This document shows positions 8,502 through 17,746 of a DNA stretch of 64,000 nt, one piece after another (the first letter of the stretch is position 1; each line of letters begins with the position of its first letter). The notes beneath the pieces were generated by a model that had not been told where the DNA came from, ran no database searches, and saw only the letters and a program-made list of their open reading frames with translations. This DNA is from Natronorubrum halophilum (lineage in GTDB: Archaea; Halobacteriota; Halobacteria; Halobacteriales; Natrialbaceae): the NCBI RefSeq assembly GCF_003670115.1, contig NZ_QQTY01000003.1, positions 186,001 through 250,000 of the forward strand, written 5' to 3'. The translations under genes and the position numbers were made by a program.

Positions 8502-10049
8502 TCAGGACCAGGGCACCTGCGGCGACTCGTAGTAGTTGACGTCCTGTACGTCCCAGCGCGGCCCCTGCGTAGCCAACCGCTGCCTGAACGGCTCCCAGGC
8601 CGTTCTCGACTCGGGCGACCAGCCGAGCTCGGCGACGGCCGGCATCCGCGGGAAGAGCATGAACTCGATGTCCTCGAGCGTCTCTACCGTTTCCGACCAC
8701 AGCGCCGTTTCGGGACCTTTCACGGACGACTCGTCCACACCCTCGAGGAATCCCCCGGGGTCCCAGCGATAGGCGTCCTCGACCGTCGTCAGTCCCGCCC
8801 AATCGAGTCCCAGCTCGGTATCCTCGGTATATTTCATGTCGAGGTACGCGCGGCTGGCGGGAGAGGCGACGAGTTCGATCCCGTTTTGCGCCGCTTCGGC
8901 GACGTCCGGTGCCTCTCGACCCGGGTACCAGTACTGCGAGACGGTCGACTCCGGCGGGTCGGCGGCCAGTATCTGGTGCCATCCCACGGGCCGCTTGTCG
9001 TACTTCTCTACGATGGCGACGGCTTGGTCCATGAACTGGTCGTAATCTTCCTCGGTCGTCTGGTGGGCCTCGTCGCCGCCGATGTGGATGTGCGGACCGG
9101 GCGTCATCTCGGCCACTTCCCGGATAACGTCGTCGATGAACTCGTAGGTGACCGGCTTGTCGACGCAGAGCGAACTGAACCCGACTTCGATGCCCGTGTA
9201 GGGGTCCTCACGCTCGCCGTCGCAGTTGAGTTCGGCGTACGACGCCAGGGCCGCGTTGGTGTGGCCCGGCATGTCGATCTCGGGGATTACGGTGATGAAC
9301 CGGTCCTGTGCGTACTCGACGAGCTCTTCGTACTCTGATCGCGTATAATAGCCGCCAGGCCTGCCGCCGACTTCGGTACTGCCACCGATCTCCGTCAGCT
9401 TCGGCCAGCTCTCGATCTCGATGCGCCACCCCTGGTCGTCGGTGAGGTGCAGGTGCAGGTGGTTCAGCTTGTACTGAGCGAGGTAATCGATGTACTGCTT
9501 GACGTCCTCGACCGGGAAGAAGTGCCGCGCGACGTCGAGGTGCGCTCCCCGGTAGGAAAACCGCGGATAGTCGAGGACGTGTCCGCCCGGAACCGTCCAG
9601 GGTCCCGCTTGCTTCGTGTCGCTCTCCACCGACGGCGGCAGCAGCTGGCGCAGCGTTTGCACCCCGGCAAAGAGGCCGGCCGCTTCGTTGGCGCGGATCG
9701 TCACACCGCGAGTGGTGACGTTCAGCCGATATCCTTCGTCCCCGACCTTCGAGGGCGCTCCGCGGAGTAACAACGAGACGCCGCCATCCGGACCCCTCGA
9801 GGGTGCATCAACGACGGGCAGCTCGTACCCGGTCGCCGGGCGAAGGAGTCCGGCCAGGTAGTCGGCGACACCCGTTGCTGCCTCCGAATCGACGTGTATC
9901 GTCGTGTCGGCCGTGATCGCGTACTCGTTTCCGGTCGATTTGGACTCGACCGGGACCGGAACCACGCCCTGCATTCTGTCCGATGCGTCGGCATCGGACG
10001 GCCCGCCGTTCGCAGTATCACCTTCGACTCCGGTGGTCCCTGCCACCAA
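8502..10049 (-). CDS. GH20 beta-N-acetylhexosaminidase, signal peptide in another frame
   Basis: Substrate-assisted exo-hexosaminidase cleaving terminal beta-GlcNAc/GalNAc. The in-frame start is a poor TTG at 10049 (515 residues). Numbering from it: an N-terminal GH20b-like domain (about 40-155), then the TIM barrel with LHLTDDQGWR (200-209), PEIDMPGH (256-263) and the catalytic pair D326-E327 in HIGGDEAH. The natural start is probably ATG at 10111, in another frame, which encodes a Tat signal; one missing base near 10053 separates them (see that feature). Convergent with the EEP gene and divergent from NamZ. It belongs to the same hexosaminidase set. Confidence 0.88.
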   Translation of the reverse strand: MVAGTTGVEGDTANGGPSDADASDRMQGVVPVPVESKSTGNEYAITADTTIHVDSEAATGVADYLAGLLRPATGYELPVVDAPSRGPDGGVSLLLRGAPSKVGDEGYRLNVTTRGVTIRANEAAGLFAGVQTLRQLLPPSVESDTKQAGPWTVPGGHVLDYPRFSYRGAHLDVARHFFPVEDVKQYIDYLAQYKLNHLHLHLTDDQGWRIEIESWPKLTEIGGSTEVGGRPGGYYTRSEYEELVEYAQDRFITVIPEIDMPGHTNAALASYAELNCDGEREDPYTGIEVGFSSLCVDKPVTYEFIDDVIREVAEMTPGPHIHIGGDEAHQTTEEDYDQFMDQAVAIVEKYDKRPVGWHQILAADPPESTVSQYWYPGREAPDVAEAAQNGIELVASPASRAYLDMKYTEDTELGLDWAGLTTVEDAYRWDPGGFLEGVDESSVKGPETALWSETVETLEDIEFMLFPRMPAVAELGWSPESRTAWEPFRQRLATQGPRWDVQDVNYYESPQVPWS

Positions 10050-10111
10050 CAGCCGGTGGCCGCCATCGATCGAAGCACGCTTCGCCGTTCAAGTATGTCA
10101 TCGTCAGGCAT
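10050..10111 (-). other. Out-of-frame Tat signal start of the GH20 gene (probable -1 frameshift)
   Basis: ATG at 10111 opens the frame MPDDDILERRSVLRSMAATG, a Tat signal n-region, which then runs into CWWQG. The downstream GH20 frame reads LLVAGTTGVEG at the same point. Adding one C to the GGCTG near 10050-10054 (minus strand) joins them into a normal Tat signal, ...SMAATG-LLVAGTTGVEG. The span 8502-10111 is 1610 nt, one short of a multiple of three, as expected for a single lost base. It could be a real inactivating mutation or a sequencing error. Confidence 0.7.
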
Positions 10112-10396
10112 ACCACCGTACGATACCGTTTTGACTATCATATAATTATTCGATGGAAACTTAGTAATGAGTTTCTGGGTTATGTAAAAACGAAGAGGGT
10201 GTCTCTGCCGAATTAACCGGAGTGACGACACGGGACCCGAAGCGCTATCCCGCTACCCGAGCGCTCTCCTGAAAATCGGACGTCGCACGCGACTACGATA
10301 ACAGATCCTCGAAGTTCGCGGTGGGTATGAGACCGAACGGCCGTACAGTGTCCTCCTCGGCTGCGAAGCGGTCACCAGCGATTCGACGTGGGAAAC

Positions 10397-10404
10397 ACTT
10401 ATAG
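10397..10404 (+). promoter_or_regulatory. TATA-like box for the NamZ-type gene
   Basis: ACTTATAG lies about 23-30 bp before the ATG at 10427, fitting a leaderless archaeal promoter. The 315-bp divergent spacer (10112-10426) also holds an AT-rich stretch at about 10135-10155 (ATAATTATTCG) positioned to serve the GH20 gene on the minus strand. Confidence 0.5.
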
Positions 10405-10426
10405 ACACAAACCCTGAACTTCAGGT

Positions 10427-11812
10427 ATGGTGTCAGATGACACGATAGCGGCGACCAGTGCGAACAGCGTCGAATCAACGCCCGCGACGAGACGCGGATG
10501 GCTCCAGGCGACCGCAGCCGGGACGCTCGGCGCCCTGCTCGGACTGGGCGGGCAAGGAACCGCGGCGGCCGTCGAAACCGGAGGAGAAGGTCCACCGGAA
10601 TGGGTCACGCCGCCAACCGAACTCGGTATCGAGACGTTACTCTACGAGCGAGCCGATCTCCTCGAGGGCGAACGGTTGGGGTTGATCACCAATCCGTCCG
10701 GGGTCGACAGTTCGCTGACGCCGACGATCGACCTCCTGTACGAAGACGAGGCGTTCGACCTTCGAAAGCTCTTCAGTCCCGAACACGGCATCCGGGGCAA
10801 CGCCGAAGCCGGCGAGGGTGTCGGCGACACGGTGGATGAGAAGACGGGATTACCGGTTCTCAGCCTCTACGGCGACACCCGGCAGCTACAGCCGGAGATG
10901 ATCGAGGATCTGGACGCCGTGCTCTTCGACATCCAGGACGTGGGCGTCCGGTTCTACACGTACATCTACGACATCGCCCGTTCGCTGGAAACGATCGGTG
11001 ACACCGACAAGCGATTCGTCGTGCTCGATCGTCCGAACCCCATCGCGCCGCTCTCGGTAACGGGGAGCCGGATCGACGACGAGAACGCCACGGGAATCGG
11101 GGACTACCGGCTGCCGATAATCCACGGGATGACGGTCGGAGAGATCGCGCGCTACTTCAACGACGAGTTCGACATGGGCGCAGACCTCGAGGTCGTCCAG
11201 ATGCGGGGATGGAACCGAGAGATGTGGTACGACGAGACCGAACTTCCCTTCGTTCCGCCGTCGCCGAACATGCCGACGACGGAAACGGCGGCCATCTATC
11301 CGGGAATGGTGTACTTCGAAGCAGCTACCCTCTCCGAGGGGCGGGGAACGACGAAACCGTTCGAGTACGTCGGCGCTCCGTGGATCGACGGTCAGGAGTG
11401 GGCCGAGGCCCTGAACGAACTCGACCTCCCCGGCGTTCGATTCCGACCGGTCTGGTTCGAACCGACGTTCGACGACCACGAAGGGGAGAACGTGGGCGGC
11501 GTCCAGACCCACGTGATCGATCGGTCGCACTTCCAACCCGTTCGAGTCGGTCTATCGATGCTCGTCTCCGCGTTCCTCACGTATCCCGAGAGCGACTGGA
11601 TCTCGTGGGGCGATACGTACGCCATCGACAGCCGGGCCAACGGAAGCGAACTTCGGGAGACCATCGACGCGGCGGATCCCGGTACGGATCCGGTAGCACT
11701 CGCGGACCAGATCCGAAGCGACTGGGAGACTGACATCGACGAGTTCCGATCCGTTAGAGAGCCGCACCTCCTGTACGACGACCGCTGGCGGGGCCGTCGC
11801 AAGGGCAACTAG
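10427..11812 (+). CDS. namZ: DUF1343/GH171 NamZ-type exo-beta-N-acetylmuramidase, Tat-exported
   Basis: DUF1343 proteins include Bacillus subtilis NamZ (YbbC), which removes terminal N-acetylmuramic acid from peptidoglycan chains. This 461-residue copy is complete. It has a Tat signal (TRRGWLQATA, 21-30, hydrophobic to about 48) and the family blocks LFSPEHGIRG (115-124), LFDIQDVG (166-173), DRPNP (201-205), PPSPNMP (277-283) and SEGRGTT (303-309). Export suits digestion of external polymer. Together with NagZ and GH20 it could dismantle the GlcNAc-MurNAc backbone from its ends. Haloarchaea do not make MurNAc, so the substrate is presumably bacterial. Exact specificity is untested. Confidence 0.88.
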   Translation: MVSDDTIAATSANSVESTPATRRGWLQATAAGTLGALLGLGGQGTAAAVETGGEGPPEWVTPPTELGIETLLYERADLLEGERLGLITNPSGVDSSLTPTIDLLYEDEAFDLRKLFSPEHGIRGNAEAGEGVGDTVDEKTGLPVLSLYGDTRQLQPEMIEDLDAVLFDIQDVGVRFYTYIYDIARSLETIGDTDKRFVVLDRPNPIAPLSVTGSRIDDENATGIGDYRLPIIHGMTVGEIARYFNDEFDMGADLEVVQMRGWNREMWYDETELPFVPPSPNMPTTETAAIYPGMVYFEAATLSEGRGTTKPFEYVGAPWIDGQEWAEALNELDLPGVRFRPVWFEPTFDDHEGENVGGVQTHVIDRSHFQPVRVGLSMLVSAFLTYPESDWISWGDTYAIDSRANGSELRETIDAADPGTDPVALADQIRSDWETDIDEFRSVREPHLLYDDRWRGRRKGN

Positions 11813-11814
11813 TG

Positions 11815-11979
11815 CCGATCGCAATCGACGCCGGGCATCAACCTCCCGCCCGACACGGTGTACTACGCCTGGGACGACTACGTCCTCGAGGATCCGTTGG
11901 CGGTCGAGAACGGACGGATCCCGGTTTCGGTGTCATCGTCGACGAGAGGAAAATCGAGGAGTACCGAATCGACGGATGA
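11815..11979 (+). pseudogene. C-terminal remnant of a mandelate racemase-like (enolase superfamily) gene
   Basis: From about 11831 the frame reads PGINLPPDTVYYAWDDYVLE and continues DPLAVENGRIPV. It matches the conserved tail of mandelate racemase/sugar-acid dehydratase proteins (W-DD-L-EPL-VEDG-IPVPDGPGLGV). After GRIP a shift to the +1 frame gives GFGVIVDERKIEEYRIDG and a stop at 11977-11979. The expected VPDG between them is missing, so there is a small deletion. The rest of the gene is absent. It directly follows the NamZ-type gene, suggesting the sugar locus was once longer. Confidence 0.6.
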
Positions 11980-13591
11980 CTATGCCGGAGGAACACGGGA
12001 ACGATGACGATATTACAGCTACTGAATGAGGATTCGGACGCAGACGGCCGTCGGTACCGAGTGAACTGAAAACGAGAAGGAGGATCGTGTCGCGGTTCGT
12101 TACTGGAATGTCGACGCGGACCGGGAATACGTCCGCTGTGTCTACCCGTTTTAGCTGGGGATTGCTCAACACGATGATTTCGGATCCGCTCAGCGTGCGC
12201 TACGTGGCACGATCCGATGAATCGTCGGTCGGACCCGTTTGGCGTCGAATGTGTAGAGAATAATAATAGTATTCAGAAGTGTTAATTCTGGTGTCTGAAA
12301 TTGAGGAGCCGATAGCATCGACCCGCGCGGTGTCGCTCAGCACTCCACAAGTCGAACTGAACGTCTGCGGTAACCTCATTGATTCGAAATGGGTGATGAA
12401 ATCGCGATTCGGTCCCCGTGATGAACAGAACTGGCTCTGTTAGCTCCCTCAGTTCAAATTTGATAGGAAGTTTTCGAAATGCAGACTTGGCGAAATAACG
12501 TCCATACTAACGACGAATCTCTGAATGAGTTGGAATGATAAACCATTATAGGTATAATTTGCCAAGTTATTAGGAATAGTCGATTGATTAACGACCTAAC
12601 CGCTATTTTGAATGCCATCAGTAGGCGAATTTGAGTCGAAAATTATGTATCAAAATATAGAAAATGGAGGATATAACTATTATCTTACTATTTTGGCAGT
12701 ACGTAGCAAAGAATTTCTTATTATTGATTTAACTCATCCAAATTCGCGTGTGATCAACTCGTTCGAACGTGTTCCGTCTCACGATGTACGTCGATCTCCG
12801 AATTACCGTATCGTGTTTCGGCGGGAAAAACTAGCCTCGAGACCGCAGAAGAAGTGTGAATCGGCGATTTTGAGGATGATATTCTTCTCGAGCGAGGCGC
12901 GGCGCTAGCGGAGAGACGGTCTCTTCGGAGCGTAATCGCTCGGAGCGAGGATGGCGAGTCGCGAACGCGAGCTAGATAGGGGACGTGATCGCGTACAACT
13001 AGTATTACAATGGTACAGGTGTAATTTCTGTGGAACCAGAGACGAGTCAATCGAATATGGATTCGCAGGTGAGGACGACTCAGTACAGTTTCGACTCTGC
13101 CGGAAACCGTTTGGAGGCCGATAGTCGGTTTCCACGGACTCTCGTCGCCTAATTCCGCGGTTTTTACGATAATCGGACTCGGAACGTTTCCGACTGTGCC
13201 GGAACGAGATAGCAGATAACCTCTGTAGGCAACGGCTCATCCGTGATACCGTATGTCGCGGTGTGAGGTCACGCAGACCGCGGTATATGGAGTACTACGT
13301 CATCAGTTGCGTTCGTAGCGCTCGAAGAGACGAGGCCGATGGCGGGTGGGAAAGAGGAGACGCGAAGGAGGTTCGGGCACGTCGGAACGTGGTTTTTTCA
13401 GGGAAGTGGAGTGTCGTGCATCGAATTTGGGCGGTGTGCGTACGTCCGCAATAGTGCGTCACTAGTGCTAGATACCCGTACAGAGGACCGGGATACCACG
13501 TCGATGGACTCGAGTAGTCGTACGACACGCGCTCGAAAGAACGTCCGACAGAGCCGAAAGACTTCTGTGGGTGCCGTCCGTGGGCCGTTAC
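11980..13591. other. Decayed, AT-richer intergenic region
   Basis: No convincing intact gene. A 98-codon AT-rich frame (12612-12908, MPSVGEFESKIMYQNIENGG) has composition unlike its neighbours and no recognisable domain; its last third overlaps GC-rich sequence in a doubtful frame. Around 13003-13125 a fragment reads WYRCNFCGTRDES then FRLCRKPFGGR, a possible relic of a small zinc-ribbon protein. The remainder (12200-12600 and 13130-13500) shows nothing I recognise. This is consistent with old insertion and deletion between two functional regions. Confidence 0.5.
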
Positions 13592-14344
13592 ATGACAAAA
13601 TCATCGAATCGATCGGTCGAACGCGCTTTCGCGGTCGTCGACGAACTCGCAGAAAACGGTGGTGGACGAGTCTCGGATCTCGCAGACCGTCTCGACATGC
13701 CGGTGAGTACGGTCCACGACTACCTCCAGGCGCTGGTCGAAACGGGGTACGTCAGCGTGGACGAAAACGAGTACCAGACGACAACGCGGTTTCTGGAGGT
13801 TGGTAACCGAGAGCGTCATCGGCTCGAGATCTTCAAGGCGGTCCGTGACGAACTCGAGACCGTCGCCGAGGAGACCGACGAACACGCGACGCTGATGATC
13901 GAAGAGGACGATCAAGCGGTGATTCTCGCCGTTCAGGAGGGGACGGACGCAGTCAACCTGTTCGCGTATCCGGGCGCTCGAATGCCGTTGCACGCGACGG
14001 CGCCGGGGAAAGCGATGCTCGCCCACATGCCCGACGCCCGTGTTTCGGAAATCATCGATCGACACGGTCTCGTCGCGGTGACCTCCCGGACGATCACCGA
14101 TCCCGACGTGCTGTACGAACAGCTCGAGCGGATTCGCCAGCAAGGGTACGCGATCGACGAAGGAGAACGAATTGCGGGGATGGTCTGTATCGCAGCGCCG
14201 GTCCTCGACAAGAGCAATCAGATACGCGGTGCGATCTGCGTCTGCGGGCCGCGGAGCCGGATCGACGAGACGCGCCGGAAAGATATCGCTACCGTCGCCC
14301 AGCGAGCAGCGAACGTCACCCAGGTGAACCTGGATTACGTGTGA
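13592..14344 (+). CDS. IclR family transcriptional regulator
   Basis: A 250-residue regulator with an N-terminal winged helix-turn-helix (about residues 8-65, SVERAFAVVDELAENGGG to STVHDYLQALVETGYV) and a C-terminal IclR effector domain (about 75-245, with LHATAPGKAMLAHM and GMVCIAAPVLDK). ATG at 13592 is used; GTG at 13571 is upstream in frame. It is convergent with the LLM oxidoreductase and stands at the head of the acyl-CoA metabolism region, which it might control. No operator could be assigned. Confidence 0.9.
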   Translation: MTKSSNRSVERAFAVVDELAENGGGRVSDLADRLDMPVSTVHDYLQALVETGYVSVDENEYQTTTRFLEVGNRERHRLEIFKAVRDELETVAEETDEHATLMIEEDDQAVILAVQEGTDAVNLFAYPGARMPLHATAPGKAMLAHMPDARVSEIIDRHGLVAVTSRTITDPDVLYEQLERIRQQGYAIDEGERIAGMVCIAAPVLDKSNQIRGAICVCGPRSRIDETRRKDIATVAQRAANVTQVNLDYV

Positions 14345-14410
14345 GTTGCCCGCCGTCGCCACTGTCGATGCGTTGGTACGGGTCGATTTCGAATCCGGAA
14401 CTGGGGGAAA

Positions 14411-15394
14411 TTACGAGTCCGAGACCGGGGCAAGCGCCTCGATCGTCCCCTCGGCTAACTCGTCGGCGGCTTGCTCCGGAATCGTCAACAGCGGCCGGTC
14501 GATGGCGGTCTCGGAGACGATCTCACGGAGTTGTTCGCGCGCCGCTTCCGGCGTACCCGCGACTCCGAGTTCGTGGACCATCTCGTCCGTCACGAGGCCG
14601 GCGGCCTCCCCGCGATCACCCGCTCGCCACGCCTCGGCGATGCGTTCGGCCCGGTCGGGAAAGCGCATTCCGACGGCGTTTTGATACCCCTTCGCGCTGC
14701 CGGCGTAGTACGCGATGTGACCGCGGACGGCGTCGAACGCCTCGTCCGGATCGTCGCTGACTGCCGCAGGAACGTACGGGGCGATCGTAATGTCGCTCGG
14801 ATCGCGGTCCGCCTCGAGAGCCGCCCGCTCGACGACGTCGAACGCGTCCTCGAGTTCGGAAAACGGGATATTGTGTGGCATCCAGCCGTCGCAAAGTCGT
14901 CCAACGACGCGGCGATTCGCCGGGCCGAGCGCCGCGTGATAGATCGGTACGTCCCTGTTCACCGGCGGAACGCCATCGACGTGGATCAGTTCGCCGTCGT
15001 AGTCGACCGGTTCATCGCCCGTCAGCATTGCTTTGACTACCTTGATGGTCTCGTGAGAGCGACGGACGGGTTGTTCGAACGCCATACCGTGGACGTTTTC
15101 GACGGCCGTCTGCGTGCTCGTTCCGACGCCGAAGGATGTGCGGCCGTCCGAAACGCGATCGAGCGTCGCCGCGGTCATCGCGAGCACGGCGGGCGTCCTC
15201 GAGAAAACGTTTACGATAGCGGTCCCGATCTCGACGTCATCGGTCACCGCGGCGATCTCCGAGAGCTTGACGACGGAGCTCGTCCCCCACAGCTCGCCTA
15301 ACCAGACGGAATCGTACCCCTGTTCTTCCGCCTCGATCGCGAGATCAGTCGGGTCGTGCGCGCCGGTCCGCGGAATTACCAGTCCGAGATGCAT
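14411..15394 (-). CDS. LLM class (luciferase-like) flavin/F420-dependent oxidoreductase
   Basis: Single-domain TIM-barrel oxidoreductase of the luciferase-like monooxygenase class, 327 residues; in haloarchaea many such enzymes use coenzyme F420. The start MHLGLVIPRTG and blocks GYDSVWLGELWG, EIGTAIVNVFSRTP and RTSFGVGTST are typical, as is the C-terminal helical insertion. The 3' end lies 66 bp from the end of the convergent IclR gene. The enoyl-CoA hydratase gene at 15446-16231 lies 51 bp upstream on the same strand. The substrate is unknown, perhaps an acyl-CoA or terpenoid intermediate given the neighbours. Confidence 0.88.
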   Translation of the reverse strand: MHLGLVIPRTGAHDPTDLAIEAEEQGYDSVWLGELWGTSSVVKLSEIAAVTDDVEIGTAIVNVFSRTPAVLAMTAATLDRVSDGRTSFGVGTSTQTAVENVHGMAFEQPVRRSHETIKVVKAMLTGDEPVDYDGELIHVDGVPPVNRDVPIYHAALGPANRRVVGRLCDGWMPHNIPFSELEDAFDVVERAALEADRDPSDITIAPYVPAAVSDDPDEAFDAVRGHIAYYAGSAKGYQNAVGMRFPDRAERIAEAWRAGDRGEAAGLVTDEMVHELGVAGTPEAAREQLREIVSETAIDRPLLTIPEQAADELAEGTIEALAPVSDS

Positions 15395-15445
15395 GTCGTG
15401 CTCTTTGCGGTTCGGTGTGATAAATCATTCCGCGACGGTGATTCG

Positions 15446-16231
15446 TTAGCGGCCGACGAAGTCGGGATCTCCGTCACCGAAGAACGCCTCGAGGCCCCGT
15501 TCGTAGTCTTCAGTGTGGGTTGCTCCGGCGATGGCGTCCACCTCCGCAGCCAGCTGTGACTCGAGGCTTCGGTCGTAGCTCTCGGTCAGCAAGCGGGTGG
15601 CAGTACCGAGCGCGTGCGTCGGTCCGGACGCGAGGTCGGCGGCGACCGCATCGAGTCGGTCATCGAACTCGTTTTCGGGGGCGACCTCGCTTGCGAGCCC
15701 CATCTCGACGGCCTCCTCGGGAGCGATCGCTTCGTCTCGAAGGACGATCTCTTTTGCAGTTCGGAGCCCGACGAGCCGCGGGAGGAAGAACGTCGAGCCG
15801 CCGTCGCCGGTCAGACCGATGCCCGGATAGGCGAACTTGAGGACCGCGTCCTCGCCGAGCACGACCAGATCGGGCATCAGCGCGAGACTGAAGCCGATCC
15901 CAGCGGCGACGCCGTTAACGCCGCCGACGACCGGCGTGTCGGTCCGATGGAACTGGACGATCGCCTCGTGGGCCCGTCCGGCAAGCTCCCGAAGGATCGG
16001 TGCATCCGACTCGTCGCCGGAAAACTGGGAGAGGTCAGCGCCGGCACCGAAGAAATCGCCGGCGTGGGTGAGAACGATACACCGAACGTCCGACTCTTCG
16101 CCCAACGTCGTGGCGACCGAAACCAGTTCGTTAGCCATCTCGAGGGAGAGTGCGTTTCGGCCGGCCGTGCTCTCGAGCGTCACCGTCGCGACGCCGTCAT
16201 CGTGTTCGACGGACAGATTGTCGTAGTCCAT
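15446..16231 (-). CDS. Enoyl-CoA hydratase/isomerase family protein
   Basis: Crotonase-fold enzyme of 261 residues, predicted to hydrate 2-enoyl-CoA in beta-oxidation. Start MDYDNLSVEHDDGVATVTLES. It shows the CoA-binding/oxyanion blocks HAGDFFGAGADLSQF and NGVAAGIGFSLALMPDLVV; the second hydratase glutamate falls in the GLTGDGGSTFFLPRLVG region, where G/D replace the usual E, so isomerase or other crotonase chemistry is possible. Upstream (16232-16515) is a 284-bp spacer with a GTGACATCCTCCCGC motif at 16308. Confidence 0.88.
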   Translation of the reverse strand: MDYDNLSVEHDDGVATVTLESTAGRNALSLEMANELVSVATTLGEESDVRCIVLTHAGDFFGAGADLSQFSGDESDAPILRELAGRAHEAIVQFHRTDTPVVGGVNGVAAGIGFSLALMPDLVVLGEDAVLKFAYPGIGLTGDGGSTFFLPRLVGLRTAKEIVLRDEAIAPEEAVEMGLASEVAPENEFDDRLDAVAADLASGPTHALGTATRLLTESYDRSLESQLAAEVDAIAGATHTEDYERGLEAFFGDGDPDFVGR

Positions 16232-16515
16232 ATGCGCTATCGGTTCGTGACGGGGTTGGATAACTGTTATCGTCGCTGTAGGCGGCTCCTGACCGATCCG
16301 TGCCACTGTGACATCCTCCCGCCGTAATCGGAGCGGAAGCAACGCTCCCTCACGCGGTCGAGCGGAGGCCGACGACTGCGGGGCTTCCAGCGACAGCGGG
16401 ATTCCGGCTATGGCGGAGGTTTCAGTCCGAGTACGCCGCGAGCGTCATCTATGGGGGGGTTCCCGTTCGTCTCGGAATCACACACTTTAGTAGGTCCCTC
16501 ACGAATAGTATCGTC

Positions 16516-17691
16516 ATGGAGCTCACAGACGAACAAGAACTCATCCAAAACACGGTTCAGGAGTTCGTCGCGAACGAAGTCGCGGTCGACGTCGACGAGG
16601 CCGACGCAAATCAGGCGTTCCCGGAAGACGTCTGGGACGGACTCGCGGAACTCGACCTCACCGGGCTGACGGTTCCGGAAGAGTACGGCGGGCTCGACGT
16701 CGACATGCTCACCTACAGCATCGTCAACGAGGAGCTCGCGTACGGTCACCTCGCGGTCGCCACGGCGCTGTCGGTCCACTGTCTCGCCACGTCGTGTATC
16801 CGCCAATTTGGCTCCGAGGCCCACAAAGAGAAGTGGCTCCCGGAGATGGTCTCCGGTCGCCCGGTCGGCGCGTTCGCGCTCTCGGAGCCCGGCGCCGGAT
16901 CGAACCCCGCCGAGATGACGACGGAAGCGCGCCTCGACTCCGCCGGGGAATCTTCGGCTGCTCCTCGAGAAGTCGAGGCGTCTCGAGAGGACGGCGAGTA
17001 CGTAATCAACGGGAAGAAACAGTGGATCACGAACGGCGAGCGTGCGGGTGTCGTCATCCTGTTCGCCAAAACGGGTCGAGACGATCCAGACAGCGTCACC
17101 CAGTTCCTGGTCCCGAAAGACGTCGAGGGCCTCGAGATCGGCAAGAAGGAGGACAAACTCGGCTTGCGAGCGAGCGACACGACGACGCTCATCTTCGACG
17201 ACGTTCGTATTCCGGCCGAGAACCGTCTGACCGAGGTCGGGCGGGGACTGAAGGCCGCGTTCTCGATCCTGACCGGCGGGCGAGTCGCCATCGCGAGTCA
17301 GGCGGTCGGGGTCGCGCAGGCAGCGTTCGACGACTCGGTCGCGTACGCGAACGATCGCGAGCAGTTCGGGAAGCCGATCATCGAACATCAGGCGATCGGC
17401 CACAAGCTCGCCGATATGCAGACCGACGTGCAGGCGAGCCGCCTGCTCACCCGAGACGCCGCCCGAAAGAACGAGGACGGCGTCGATCCCGTGTCGGCGG
17501 CTATGGCGAAGTACTTCGCCAGCGAGGCGGCGGTCGACGTGGCGAACGAGGCCGTCCAGATTCACGGCGGCTACGGCTACACGAAGGATTTCGACGTCGA
17601 GCGCTACTACCGCGACGCCAAGATCACGACGATTTACGAGGGGACATCCGAGATTCAGAAAAAGATCATCGCTCGCGACCTGACGCGATAG
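16516..17691 (+). CDS. Acyl-CoA dehydrogenase
   Basis: FAD-dependent acyl-CoA dehydrogenase, 391 residues, oxidising acyl-CoA to 2-enoyl-CoA and passing electrons to electron-transfer flavoprotein. Typical blocks are ALSEPGAGSNPAEM, KKQWITNG, LGLRASDTTTL, IHGGYGYTKDF and the C-terminal YEGTSEIQ. An Asp/Ser/Ala/Glu-rich insertion (RLDSAGESSAAPREVEASRE) interrupts the loop just before YVINGKKQW; a similar one occurs in the paralogue at 26053. Co-oriented genes start only at 18725, so it is probably monocistronic. Confidence 0.93.
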   Translation: MELTDEQELIQNTVQEFVANEVAVDVDEADANQAFPEDVWDGLAELDLTGLTVPEEYGGLDVDMLTYSIVNEELAYGHLAVATALSVHCLATSCIRQFGSEAHKEKWLPEMVSGRPVGAFALSEPGAGSNPAEMTTEARLDSAGESSAAPREVEASREDGEYVINGKKQWITNGERAGVVILFAKTGRDDPDSVTQFLVPKDVEGLEIGKKEDKLGLRASDTTTLIFDDVRIPAENRLTEVGRGLKAAFSILTGGRVAIASQAVGVAQAAFDDSVAYANDREQFGKPIIEHQAIGHKLADMQTDVQASRLLTRDAARKNEDGVDPVSAAMAKYFASEAAVDVANEAVQIHGGYGYTKDFDVERYYRDAKITTIYEGTSEIQKKIIARDLTR

Positions 17692-17746
17692 CGGGGTCCG
17701 AATAGCGATTCGCGTAGCCGAGTAGTACTCGAGGGGCGAAATCGAG

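Noticed and set aside
12612-12908. 98-codon AT-rich frame as a real gene
   Set aside because: Composition changes midway, no domain is visible and the surrounding DNA is decayed; kept only as a note.
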